DNA of 52,435 bases from positions 1-52,435 of the forward strand of contig CAMTAF010000011.1 in assembly GCA_947066955.1 (NCBI GenBank), written 5' to 3'. The notes below the pieces were generated by a model. It was given only the letters and a program-made list of their open reading frames with translations. It did not search any database and was not told the DNA's origin. How positions within the stretch are numbered: position 1 is the stretch's first letter; each line of letters starts with the position of its first letter. Origin of the DNA: an uncultured Hungatella sp. (GTDB lineage Bacteria > Bacillota > Clostridia > Lachnospirales > Lachnospiraceae). Position numbers and translations under genes: made by a program. This document shows positions 8,324 through 16,769 of this stretch, piece by piece.

Positions 8324-9078
8324 TCTTCCCCCTCAAAGCGGACTTCCACCCGGGCGCTCTGGCACACGGACCTGGCCAGCTGCTCCACCTGCCTCTTGGC
8401 GGAGGCCTCCGCCTGCCCAGTCAGTTCCGGGTCTTCGGAAAATTCTGTCCGGATCTTCTCGTCAAGCCGGGCCCTGCTTTTGAGATATCCGTTGTAGCCG
8501 TCCCACGCGTCGCCGTTGAACAAGGTCTTTTTCTCGTATTCCGCGCATATCTCCAATGTACTGTTGTCAAGATAAGGCTCAAATTTTGGCTTGGGGATCT
8601 CAATGACCATCCGGTCATTTTCTTCATCGTATAGGACTTTTGCCGAACACAGGTCCACCGTAAATACGCCTTCGCCTTTCAGGCTGTACAGCGCCGCGTA
8701 GCCGTCTCCCTGCTGGTAGATGTCTGACAGCTTCATGTCTACCAGCAGAACCTGCAGCCCGCCTGTGGTCTTCATCTGATTCTCAATGCGCACTGTGGTG
8801 TCTTTGGCGCTGAGGCCTTCCTCCTTTCCTGCCTCGCCTCCAGCCGACAGCCCCTCTGCCATCCCCTGGACAGTTCCCGCGGCGCTGCTGACTTTCGCGG
8901 TCAGGGCCGGGAGGAAGGACTGCTTGACAAATGCCAGCAGGGCAAGAAAGATTGCCAAGAATGTCATCATAGCAAGGATCGTGAAGCCAATCTTGCCTTT
9001 GGTTAACACGCTGATTAAAGAACTGCCTCGAACCGCCAGGCTCTTGTCCTCTGCTGCCGCCCGTTTCTTCCCCATCAT
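8320..9078 (-). CDS. DUF4230-like membrane protein, paralogue of the next gene
   Basis: A 252-aa protein with one membrane segment (about residues 28-54, IGFTILAMMTFLAIFLALLAF), a small Ala/Gly-rich linker and an outer domain. KGEGVFTVDLCSAKVLYDEEND and MVIEIPKPKFEP parallel the matching stretch of the gene at 7613-8323, hence a diverged tandem pair. GAGGAGGGGG precedes the two possible ATG codons. Between this start and the upstream lipoprotein gene lies repeat family 1 copy B. Function unknown; the context with a lipoprotein and a membrane kinase suggests an envelope role (inference). Confidence 0.7.
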   Translation of the reverse strand: MMGKKRAAAEDKSLAVRGSSLISVLTKGKIGFTILAMMTFLAIFLALLAFVKQSFLPALTAKVSSAAGTVQGMAEGLSAGGEAGKEEGLSAKDTTVRIENQMKTTGGLQVLLVDMKLSDIYQQGDGYAALYSLKGEGVFTVDLCSAKVLYDEENDRMVIEIPKPKFEPYLDNSTLEICAEYEKKTLFNGDAWDGYNGYLKSRARLDEKIRTEFSEDPELTGQAEASAKRQVEQLARSVCQSARVEVRFEGEE

Positions 9079-9104
9079 TTATCCCCCTCCTCGTTTTTAG
9101 GAAA

Positions 9105-9179
9105 CGGCACGCGCCGCTTTGCGGCACCTGCCAAGTCGTCGGAAGGCATCCTAAGAATGCTGCGCATTGCCTTCCTCCT
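9105..9179 (-). repeat. Dispersed palindromic repeat family 1, copy B
   Basis: A full-length copy with the same two hairpins and polarity as copy A. The upstream lipoprotein gene ends inside it: its last codons (giving EEGNAQHS) and its TAG stop are repeat sequence. The repeat ends 27 bp before the start of the downstream DUF4230-like gene. Confidence 0.85.
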
Positions 9180-11478
9180 TCGTCTCTACCGTGATATAGT
9201 CCTCTCGCTTTATAGTGCTCCCGTCTGTGTCCTGGGAAACAGGAATAACGATCTTTTCCTGGCTTTCACTAAAAATCTCCCCAATCTTGCTGAAGATTCC
9301 TGTTTTCCTTACGATCTGGAAGCGGCCCGGGTCATCTAAAGTATAGTGCAATGTCAGCTTTTGATCCTGGCGCAGGCGGACAGTGCCGGACACCTCCCGG
9401 CCATCCAGTTGGTAGACACACACCCCGTAATCGTCGGAGGAGTCCAGGGTCACTTGCCAAAACTTTTTCGCCGGATGCCTGTCCAAGATCTTTTCGCTGT
9501 TCTTTTCCCATTTGGAAAAGGTCATGGAGTCTGTGTAGACCCCGCTGTCCTCCTTGGAGCCTTCCACGTAGTATCCCGGGTCCGGGATGATGGTCACCGT
9601 CACCCTGCGGTCCGGTTCCAGTATATCGCCGTCCTGAAGCACAGCCCCTTCTTGGCCGCTGTCAAATATCATCTGTATTTGTGCGTGGTCAAGGGTCTTT
9701 TGGGCATAAGATTTCACCTGCACTTTGCTGAAAGTGACAGTGATCTCTTTGCAGGATGCCAGGTTCGTCTCCGCTTCTTGCCTGTTATAAATCTGAATCT
9801 TTTCCTGGGCCGGAAGCTTCTTGATATACCGTATCAGCTCTTTCCTTCCGCCTTCACTGTCCATTCTGACAATATTCATTTTCAGGGCATAGCCGTCCAG
9901 TATGGCGTCATTGGACATTGTGATGGTGATATCCTGGTCCGTGCCTCCCAGCACCTGGTCAAAAACCGTTCTGTTGTTTTGATTTCTCCAGTCAGAAATC
10001 CATGTGCCTCTGTTCTTTTCTCCATAGGCAAGGTTTTCGGTCTCAACCCCTCTGGCCGAAATGCCGAACAGCGTCTCCTGCACGGTCTCGTTGAGCACAA
10101 CCTTCAGTGTCGGTTTATATTGGTCCACCTCCCGGAAAATTTCATAGAGATCCGCGCCGTCTATGCTGACGCTCTGCCTGCCGTCCTGTCCGTCTTTTAC
10201 CGTATATTCCGCGCCATCTAAGACCTGGGATACCCAGCCTGTCCAACTAAAGAATTTCATGGTGATCACGGTTCCGGCGGGTACCCGGCACTTCTCTCCT
10301 GTAAGGATCTTTCCGCCGGCGCTGTATTCGATGGTTCCCCCTTTCTGGGGCTGAGGCAGGTACACTTCCACCTCCTCATCAGGATAAAAACAGATGGCCT
10401 CTTTAAATTTTTCCGCCGTGCCGTCAGAGTCCTTGCATCGAATCTCAATATCACCGCTCCCGCTGACATGATGATACCCTGGTTCCGGTTCTGCCGTATA
10501 ATGGATCTTGCTGCCGTCGGAGAGGTAGAGTTTCTCTGTGACAGCCTTTCCGTCGTATTCAAAGGTTACCTTCCCGTGTTCTGTCTGATACTGTGACGGA
10601 TCAAAAAGGAACTCATCTTTTATGGGCCGCAGTTCCACGGAATACTCCTGGATATGGCTGTCCGCCTGGCTGGCTTTAAACCGCACAAGGCCGTTTTCAG
10701 AGTAAAAGCTCTCCGGTTTTGAGCCGACAAAAGAATATTTTTTCCCATCATAAAGATAATCAACCTCCAGAGACTGTGTGGGGCTGACTAAGACCGTCTT
10801 TCCCGTGGTTTCCTGTTCTCTGTTCTTCTCCTGCTCCCTGATCTTCCAGATACCGTCCACATCCTGTTTTGTCCCCGTCGTGTCTTTGTAATAAGCTGTC
10901 AGGGAGATGGTTCGCTTTTCAAACTCTCCCACAGGCATCACAGAGAGCTCTCTGCCTGTATATCCAGGGGGTATCGACACCACCAGAGGGTCCCCCTCAT
11001 TTTCCCAAAAACGTTCATCCGGGGTTCTGCTGCCCTCCTCCCAGGAATAGATCTGAAACTGGGCAAAATGATACAGATCTCCCGCCGGATGACGGCACAC
11101 AGGTTCGCTGGCATAGAGGCTGTCTCCCGGGTTCAGATAACAGGCCTGGGGATCTGCCGGTTTTGTGCGTTCTTCATCCAGATAATAGGAAATCTCCAGA
11201 TAAGGATTATCTCCGAAGGTCACATGGATGCCTTGTGGAGCGGCGGCGGTTCCTTCCTGGCTTTCATTCCCCTTGTCCCCGTCTGCCCCGTTATATTGGT
11301 AGAATCCTTCTTCGTCCAGCTGCCCTGCGTCTCTCAGCTCTATGTAGGCTTTAGCGTCCTCCTCTGGGAAAATGCCGGAGTATTTTAAGGCCATGTCCTC
11401 CGCCGCGGCGCAGCCGGACAGCATGGCGGCGGATATGGCGAAGATTAGAATCGCCGCTTTATGAATAGGTTTGTTCAT
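9151..11478 (-). CDS. Large secreted lipoprotein of unknown function
   Basis: A 775-aa protein with a lipoprotein signal peptide (lipobox LSGC, lipidated Cys23), so it should be anchored on the outer face of the membrane. The body is rich in beta-strand-like segments and contains repeated motifs such as VTFEYDGK, EYSAGGK, IPDPGYYVEG and AEPEPGYHHVSG. These resemble the Gly-Tyr-containing beta repeats of Firmicutes surface proteins (InlB_B-like, uncertain). AAGGAGAAGGAG lies directly before the ATG. The extreme C-terminus is encoded by an inserted family 1 repeat. It lies between the 504-aa gene and the DUF4230-like pair, probably in one operon. Confidence 0.75.
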   Translation of the reverse strand: MNKPIHKAAILIFAISAAMLSGCAAAEDMALKYSGIFPEEDAKAYIELRDAGQLDEEGFYQYNGADGDKGNESQEGTAAAPQGIHVTFGDNPYLEISYYLDEERTKPADPQACYLNPGDSLYASEPVCRHPAGDLYHFAQFQIYSWEEGSRTPDERFWENEGDPLVVSIPPGYTGRELSVMPVGEFEKRTISLTAYYKDTTGTKQDVDGIWKIREQEKNREQETTGKTVLVSPTQSLEVDYLYDGKKYSFVGSKPESFYSENGLVRFKASQADSHIQEYSVELRPIKDEFLFDPSQYQTEHGKVTFEYDGKAVTEKLYLSDGSKIHYTAEPEPGYHHVSGSGDIEIRCKDSDGTAEKFKEAICFYPDEEVEVYLPQPQKGGTIEYSAGGKILTGEKCRVPAGTVITMKFFSWTGWVSQVLDGAEYTVKDGQDGRQSVSIDGADLYEIFREVDQYKPTLKVVLNETVQETLFGISARGVETENLAYGEKNRGTWISDWRNQNNRTVFDQVLGGTDQDITITMSNDAILDGYALKMNIVRMDSEGGRKELIRYIKKLPAQEKIQIYNRQEAETNLASCKEITVTFSKVQVKSYAQKTLDHAQIQMIFDSGQEGAVLQDGDILEPDRRVTVTIIPDPGYYVEGSKEDSGVYTDSMTFSKWEKNSEKILDRHPAKKFWQVTLDSSDDYGVCVYQLDGREVSGTVRLRQDQKLTLHYTLDDPGRFQIVRKTGIFSKIGEIFSESQEKIVIPVSQDTDGSTIKREDYITVETKEEGNAQHS

Positions 11479-11534
11479 GCTCCTTCTCCTTAGTCAAACT
11501 ATAGCTTTTTTCCAGGGCAGCTCTATTGTAATCC

Positions 11535-13049
11535 TTATGTTCTGTCAGCAATAAGCCCGTCCATAGCTGTCTTTGTCTTTTCATTTGGTTCGATTTCCCG
11601 CAGACGACAGAGCAATTCACACATCTCCGGCAAAAGCCCGGACAGATGGGTTTCCTTTGCGTCTGTCCATGCCTCCAACACACTTATACCAAAATTTCTC
11701 GTTCTTACGGGAGCGGACTGCAAAGCTGTTTCAACAAAGTCCTGGCCTTCCAGGGGATACTGCCTTAATCCCTGCAGGATACTCTCCAGAGCCCGTTGTC
11801 TCCAATATTCCCTTCCCAGACCAAGGCTCTCTGTTGGCTGAACCTTCATCTCCGCCAAAGGCAGCTTCTGCCGGAACAGCTGGATCACCTGATCTTTGTA
11901 CTCCTGATCCTTTAAGAGAAGATCGCACAGATAATATTTGCTTTCAAAAGATGATCCCATTAATGCGAAAATATCTTCTTTGTAATCCAGATTCAAATCC
12001 TGTGCCAGCCCAATTCCCCGGCCTTCTTTGACTGCTTCTGATACAGCATTCTTACAATCATGGGTCAAAAGAATCTCCTGGCACAGAGGGACAATCTCAG
12101 GATTGTTTGAATCCTTATTCTCAAAGTGAATACGGATATCACGGATCGTCTCGTAATCCTCCAGTTCTGAAGCCATCTCCTTTGCCTTGACCAGAAAAGT
12201 GACGATCATGTCATTGCTGTTTTCAATCTTTGATATGCCCAAAAGCGGTCCCTCGTCCAGAAGCCCGTTGATGATATCCCTTATTCCGGAGAATTCCTCT
12301 CGTGTCATAGGGCCTCTCAACACGTTTTCGGCATCTGACTTCTCCCAGCAGGTCAGCGCAGAATATGCCGGCAAAACCTCATTATGGACACCTTCCATCA
12401 AAAGCCACCTTTTCATTTCATGGGAAACAGGCCGGAGGTGTTCTATGGCGTGAATACGCCCCCAACCGTGAACCTTCTTGGCAAGCTGCCAGATCTCATT
12501 ATTGCCATCCTCCCACTGCCGCATAACGAAGACAGCAAAAATGGAGAACTCATCGCTCAACCCTACCGTCCTGATGACCTCCCTCAGCTCTTCATTGTCA
12601 TCGGTTTTAAACATCTCCAGCAATGACAGGCCGTATTTTACGCATTCTCTGTCCGGCGAATCCATAAGCGCGTGGATTCCATATTGGTAAATGTTTCCGG
12701 CGTCCAGCTCATGCTGGTGGTCCAATATGTAGGATTGAAGCGCGTCAATTGAGGATATGGCGCGGGCGGTCTGCCCCAGCCTGCCAAACAGTTCATCGGC
12801 CCTGCCAAAATCCCTCTCCCCAGCCGCCCGGACAGCTTTGACCATAAGCCCGTGGTCTTCAGCAGAAATTTCAGAAGATCCTATGTGATATATGCTCACA
12901 CCGTCCATAGCGCCATCTGCCCACGAGATTTGGCTCTCGTCGTCAGATAGCTTTGGCAGCGTAAAATCCTTTGGCAATTGGCCGTCAACTACTGATGCGG
13001 AAATGTAATGAAACAATGATGTTGGTTCTTTTTTCTCCACTATAAGCAT
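11535..13049 (-). CDS. Alpha-helical repeat protein, unknown function
   Basis: A 504-aa soluble protein without signal peptide, made mostly of short amphipathic helices, suggesting a HEAT/ARM-like or TPR-like solenoid. Lachnospiraceae relatives (from memory) often carry the unsupported database name limonene hydroxylase; nothing here supports such an enzyme. The start is uncertain: the ATG at 13049 has its GGGGG ribosome site almost touching it, while a GTG at 13040 has better spacing. It sits between the zinc-ribbon membrane protein and the large lipoprotein, 24 bp and 56 bp away, which suggests an operon. Confidence 0.7.
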   Translation of the reverse strand: MLIVEKKEPTSLFHYISASVVDGQLPKDFTLPKLSDDESQISWADGAMDGVSIYHIGSSEISAEDHGLMVKAVRAAGERDFGRADELFGRLGQTARAISSIDALQSYILDHQHELDAGNIYQYGIHALMDSPDRECVKYGLSLLEMFKTDDNEELREVIRTVGLSDEFSIFAVFVMRQWEDGNNEIWQLAKKVHGWGRIHAIEHLRPVSHEMKRWLLMEGVHNEVLPAYSALTCWEKSDAENVLRGPMTREEFSGIRDIINGLLDEGPLLGISKIENSNDMIVTFLVKAKEMASELEDYETIRDIRIHFENKDSNNPEIVPLCQEILLTHDCKNAVSEAVKEGRGIGLAQDLNLDYKEDIFALMGSSFESKYYLCDLLLKDQEYKDQVIQLFRQKLPLAEMKVQPTESLGLGREYWRQRALESILQGLRQYPLEGQDFVETALQSAPVRTRNFGISVLEAWTDAKETHLSGLLPEMCELLCRLREIEPNEKTKTAMDGLIADRT

Positions 13050-13073
13050 CCCCCTTTTTCTGTGACTAAAACG

Positions 13074-14278
13074 TCACTTAATTTCCCTTACAGAAACCAG
13101 GATCTTCATAAAGTCCTCCTCATAATCCCTGTCCCCGCCGTCCATAAACATTAAATTCACATAAAACCACCGATTGTCCTTTTCACATGGAAACATAAAG
13201 CATTTTCCTGAACCGCTGTATTCTACGGATTTGATCTTCTGTTTCATTCGGTAGCTGTATAGAATTCCCTGAACCCCGTAATCGGATTGGAAATCCTCAT
13301 ATTTAAAAATTTGACAATCATCGAAAGCACGTCCTATCATCTCCATGACATAAGAATTAATTCTATAGAGATTTTTTAAAGTAACCCAATATTCCTCGAC
13401 CTCCATATATCCCATACCCAGCGAAACTATATCATCGCCGGCGGCTGTCTGAAACTGGCAGTAGCTTGCATTGCTTCCCCCCTCGATCAAATAGTCCGGA
13501 ATATATAATCTATAGTTTTCAAAGATCAGGTCGCCGTTTTCGCTGATCTCCCCCTTAAATTCGTTTTTCGCAAAAAGCCTGCCTTTTAAAAACGGCGTGC
13601 CGCTTATAAATAATGTCCCTGCCAGAACCAGGAATATGTCTGCCAGAAGGATCAGCCCGCCCATAAAGGCTTTCCGTTTTGCCCTGTTTTTGACTCTCCT
13701 GCTGTTTTTCACGACTCTTCTGTGAGTTCTCCTGGCTATCTCCTTTTCCAGAATCAGAATCTCCGCTTTCTGATACAGCTCATCTTCTTTTTGAGACCAG
13801 AGCCTCATCCAATATGCTGTCTTCTGGTTCCGTTTTTCTGTGACTAAGGACTCGGTTTTCCACCGGATGAACAGCAAGGCCTCCAGGAAAGTTTTTTTGT
13901 CATTTGAAAATCTAAAATCCCGGATCAGCGATGCTTTTCGGTTCTCCGCCCCAGTCAGCTTCGGCTTTTTTGCGGACCTGGCAGGCATTGACATCAGATA
14001 GATAGCCAGGGGAATCAAGAACGTGGCTACATTAAAAATAATCCAGAAAAAACAGCCTATGTTCTTTTTTATCTTTTCTCCCAGCCTAGGAGGCTGCTCC
14101 TGGCTTGCGATCAGCCTATCGTATTGGTCCAGTTCCTCTATAAAGGCTTTTACGCTGGGGAAAGTCCTGCCGGATCCATGAGATAGCCGCAGGAGGGGCA
14201 GATGGAGGCGGGGGCGGAAGTCTCTGCCCCGCAGGCCGGACATGAAATTGGCTGGCTGGTGGTGGTGTCTGTTTCCAT
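13074..14278 (-). CDS. Zinc-ribbon membrane protein with an apparent frameshift
   Basis: The ATG at 14278, preceded by AGGAG, opens a frame that encodes a zinc ribbon (CPACG-N9-CPSCG) and then stops at a TAA near 14150. A second frame covering 13074-14243 continues with FPSVKAFIEELDQYDRL, two membrane segments (about residues 63-85 and 193-216 of that frame) and a large outer domain. The total length is not a multiple of three, so one base must have been gained or lost around 14150-14200. Either the gene is broken, the assembly has an error, or frameshifting occurs. Without the ribbon, the second frame alone would begin with an Arg/Leu-rich sequence that looks like out-of-frame translation. 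Confidence 0.65.
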
Positions 14279-14532
14279 TGGTTTAGTTCTCCTGTTAGAT
14301 AGCAGGGATTGTTGGCTGTCCGAATACCAGAGAAAGCAGGGATTTCTCCCTGCCTACCTTTAACTATTCACATCATTAATATCAATATGAGCAAATTGCC
14401 CTTTTTCATATAAATCCCTCTATGTATCATTTTTCTATATTATACACCATAAATCATCCAATTTCTATATATAATTGCAATATCACAGAAAACAACTGGC
14501 AGTTGCTGTCAGATCGGTATGGATACCTGTAT
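14279..14532. other. Non-coding boundary with short hairpin
   Basis: A gap of 254 bp between the AT-rich lipoprotein gene and the zinc-ribbon gene. It contains a 7-bp hairpin (GCAGGGA at 14336-14342, TCCCTGC at 14347-14353) and a second copy of GCAGGGATT at 14302. A TATAAT box on the minus strand lies in the AT-rich part near 14440 without a good -35. GC content changes abruptly here, marking the right edge of the GC-richer cluster. No ORF seen. Confidence 0.45.
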
Positions 14533-15873
14533 TTAATCATATATTTCTAATAATTTTTTTTGGATTCGTGCCATTACATCAATATAATATTTATAGTCTT
14601 CCGTAGAGAGCTCATCCGTGTCAATCTTTTCCAACTTGTCCATGGCATCCATATATTTACTCATATAGTCTGTATAATCTGCTAACATGCCTAGGGGATC
14701 ATTTGATCTGCTGTATTTTTTCATAAACTCTACATATGAATTAAAAAATCTTTCATAGCTGTCCATCATAGCCTTAAAGTCGGGATTTATCCCTACAGAA
14801 GATTTCGTATCTGCTTCTGTTTTCGCCCTGGATGCTGATTTAACTATTTTTTCAAAGTCCCCTGTGTAATCATAATTTGATTCATCATTATAATCTTTTG
14901 TTTCCTCGATTAATATGATCTTATGGTTATTAGAATCATACAAAAAACAGACGTTTACTACCGCTGGGCTTTGGGTCTCTGTTTCTGAGTAGCATACAAA
15001 AAAACCGGGCATTCCCGCTATCGTCACGTCCTCAGATTTAATCAATTCCATGTCCTTATTTCTTGTAACAGAATCCATCAATGTTGAATCTAAGTTTGAT
15101 TTGTTACTGTTAAATTCTTCTTCCGACCAGTCCACTTTCTCTGATTGAAATATCAACGAGCAATAGTAGTCTTTTTCTTCCGGATAGTAATGAACCCAAG
15201 TGTCTGTTGATTTTTCGTCACGTACATCAAAATAAGACGGGATAGAGAACTGCGTCCCCTCAAAAACAACTGTTTGATTTGTACTTTCATCATACCCACT
15301 AATCTTTTCATAAATATTTCTATTAATAAGACTTTGTACTATTTCAGCATCGGGTTTTTCAGTTTCTATTTCAAACTCATCTGTTTTCTCCAGACAAACC
15401 TTTCCACTTTTATCTATATTATAATATAAATATCCGTCCTTATATTCTATCTTTTTTGTTTCGGCATTAGAAGCCTGTTTAACAGAATGTGTCAAATCGC
15501 GATAATTTATTGACGTAACAATAAATGCGTTTTTCTTTGGAGCATCAAAAGTGCCCGACCAGTATAAGCCATAGGTTTTGTCTTCCGTCGAGTACCAATA
15601 AATCGTGATCGTATCCTCATCTATTGCCGCAACCTGATAGGAATCTATTGACTGACTATTGGTCTGTTTCCAATTTCCCGTCACATCCAATGGCACAGTA
15701 ATATTTTTAGATACCGATTCCTTTGATTCCACTTCATCTGATCGACTCTCTTCCTGCGTTGATTCTGAAGATATGATTTCTGCTGGCATATTTTTATCAG
15801 AATTCCCGCATGCGCTTAACATACATATACAAATGACCAATAATGTTATTGTACTATTTATTTTTTTTAACAT
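14533..15873 (-). CDS. AT-rich lipoprotein with DUF6591-like C-terminus
   Basis: A 446-aa lipoprotein (lipobox LSAC, Cys22), followed by a Ser/Glu-rich linker and two domains. The first (about 70-180) has a small beta-rich pattern (TGNWKQ...YQVAAIDEDTITIYW). The last 90 residues are helical and, from memory, match the DUF6591 type (DSYERFFNSYVEFMKKY, LADYTDYMSKY, YKYYIDVMARIQKKLLE). Base composition is far more AT-rich than the flanks. Its start overlaps the stop of a 31-codon membrane peptide gene by seven bases, and a second tiny gene precedes that, so the three are probably translated together from the promoter at 16089-16117. Confidence 0.78.
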   Translation of the reverse strand: MLKKINSTITLLVICICMLSACGNSDKNMPAEIISSESTQEESRSDEVESKESVSKNITVPLDVTGNWKQTNSQSIDSYQVAAIDEDTITIYWYSTEDKTYGLYWSGTFDAPKKNAFIVTSINYRDLTHSVKQASNAETKKIEYKDGYLYYNIDKSGKVCLEKTDEFEIETEKPDAEIVQSLINRNIYEKISGYDESTNQTVVFEGTQFSIPSYFDVRDEKSTDTWVHYYPEEKDYYCSLIFQSEKVDWSEEEFNSNKSNLDSTLMDSVTRNKDMELIKSEDVTIAGMPGFFVCYSETETQSPAVVNVCFLYDSNNHKIILIEETKDYNDESNYDYTGDFEKIVKSASRAKTEADTKSSVGINPDFKAMMDSYERFFNSYVEFMKKYSRSNDPLGMLADYTDYMSKYMDAMDKLEKIDTDELSTEDYKYYIDVMARIQKKLLEIYD

Positions 15874-15962
15874 ATGATAACCCCCACAATACGTACTAAA
15901 ATTAATATTAAGCCAATGGCAACTGCTGGCAATATTCTAATACTGACCCACCCTACAGTCAT
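15867..15962 (-). CDS. 31-aa single-span membrane peptide
   Basis: An ORF of 31 codons whose ATG follows GGTGAAAGG. From residue 10 on it is almost continuously hydrophobic (ILPAVAIGLILILV, then IVGVII), so it should form one membrane helix with an arginine on each side. Its TAA overlaps the ATG of the lipoprotein gene by seven bases, and its own start lies 4 bp after the stop of the 25-codon ORF upstream. This tight coupling argues that it is expressed. No family recognised. Confidence 0.55.
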   Translation of the reverse strand: MTVGWVSIRILPAVAIGLILILVRIVGVIIC

Positions 15963-15966
15963 CCTT

Positions 15967-16044
15967 TCACCCTTCCGCAAATGTCGGATATACCATTTTC
16001 CTTCCCATAACCGATACATCTGCCGTTAATCTCCTAGTTTTCAT
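15967..16044 (-). CDS. 25-aa peptide with a strong ribosome site
   Basis: An ORF of 25 codons beginning MKTRRLTADVSVMGRK. GGAGGAG lies seven bases before the ATG, the strongest ribosome site in the local AT-rich module, and a sigma-A promoter sits about 45 bp upstream. It is basic at the N-terminus with no membrane segment. It could be a leader peptide or an expressed small protein; nothing more can be inferred. Confidence 0.5.
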   Translation of the reverse strand: MKTRRLTADVSVMGRKMVYPTFAEG

Positions 16045-16088
16045 AGTGCTCCTCCTCTCTAATATTTGTTGTCTATATCGTTTATTTT

Positions 16089-16117
16089 AGTATATATTTA
16101 TTTAACTTATAAGTCAA
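16089..16117 (-). promoter_or_regulatory. Promoter of the micro-peptide/lipoprotein unit
   Basis: TTGACT (16117-16112), a 17-nt spacer and TATACT (16094-16089) on the minus strand. The palindrome ACTTATAAGT (16105-16114) overlaps the -35 box and spacer, so a repressor bound there would block transcription. Confidence 0.65.
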
Positions 16118-16180
16118 TAAAAACTTATAATTTAATTTTCTGTACAAATACTATTAACCTATAGTTCAATAAAACCTATT
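16105..16180. promoter_or_regulatory. Cluster of four operator-like repeats
   Basis: Four near-identical elements of the form AC(C/T)TATA begin at 16105, 16123, 16157 and 16174, in two pairs spaced 17-18 bp and joined by CAATAAAA. They lie between the divergent HTH gene (16244, plus) and the lipoprotein unit (minus), overlapping the promoter of the latter. Two more copies flank the end of the HTH gene at 16637-16669. They are the obvious candidate sites for that HTH protein. Confidence 0.55.
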
Positions 16181-16243
16181 AAAAGTCTTATCTTTTCGTT
16201 TGCTTTACCTTATAATAAAACGGAGTGGCGAGGTGAATAACAC

Positions 16244-16594
16244 ATGATTATTGATTATGAACTGATCGGACAACGCATTGCATCACACAGAAAGAAAAAA
16301 TATATCACTCAAGAATGCATGGCTGAACACCTAGATGTCTCCACAGCATTTATCAGTAAAATTGAACGCGGAAAGACTCAATTAAGTCTTGAGCGTTTGG
16401 TTCAGATATGCCAATATCTTAACTTGGACCCTACACAACTTTTATATGGCAGTATTCCTGGTTCTCCTTCCTACATGCTCCCGGAATTATCGTCTCTTCT
16501 GGAACAGTGTCCTAAGGAGACATTACCTTTAATAAAAGCTTTGATTGAAGATGTTATCCAGTATCATAAGTCTATCCCTAATGCAAAAATATAG
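16244..16594 (+). CDS. XRE-family HTH transcriptional regulator
   Basis: A 116-aa protein with a Cro/CI-type helix-turn-helix at residues 8-62 (IGQRIASHRKKK...CMAEHLDVSTAFISKIERGK). A short helical C-terminal part probably mediates dimerisation. It is AT-rich like the lipoprotein unit it diverges from. A TATAAT box (16211-16216) lies upstream, with no good -35. Operator-like repeats occur on both sides of the gene, so it likely represses the lipoprotein unit and itself. The ribosome site is GGCGAGGTGA. Confidence 0.85.
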   Translation: MIIDYELIGQRIASHRKKKYITQECMAEHLDVSTAFISKIERGKTQLSLERLVQICQYLNLDPTQLLYGSIPGSPSYMLPELSSLLEQCPKETLPLIKALIEDVIQYHKSIPNAKI

Positions 16595-16636
16595 TTCTGC
16601 TTACTATTTTACTCTCAAAATCTCAAATTGCCAGAG

Positions 16637-16669
16637 ACCTATAACTTCAATTTTATTTACCTATAAGTT
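16637..16669. promoter_or_regulatory. Two further operator-like repeats 3' of the HTH gene
   Basis: ACCTATAACTT (16637-16647) and ACCTATAAGTT (16659-16669), separated by an AT-rich spacer containing TTCAATTTTATT. They match the four elements at 16105-16180. Sites on both sides of a regulator gene could allow looping, but they may also be leftover repeat sequence. Confidence 0.45.
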
Positions 16670-16700
16670 ATCTCCATACCACAAAAATCCCCACAAAAAA

Positions 16701-16724
16701 TGCTGACCCCCTCCACGGTCAGCA
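16701..16724. terminator. Bidirectional intrinsic terminator
   Basis: TGCTGACC (16701-16708) pairs with GGTCAGCA (16717-16724) around an 8-nt loop. An A-run precedes it and TTTTAT follows. It lies between the convergent HTH gene (plus) and the kinase gene (minus) and can serve both. Confidence 0.8.
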
Positions 16725-16769
16725 TTTTATCATTGATCTCCGCTATTTTGGTATGCTCTCAGCACACAA

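Noticed and set aside
11535-13049. Limonene hydroxylase
   Set aside because: The name is familiar from database entries for related proteins, but no monooxygenase motif or cofactor site is visible; the protein looks like a helical repeat.
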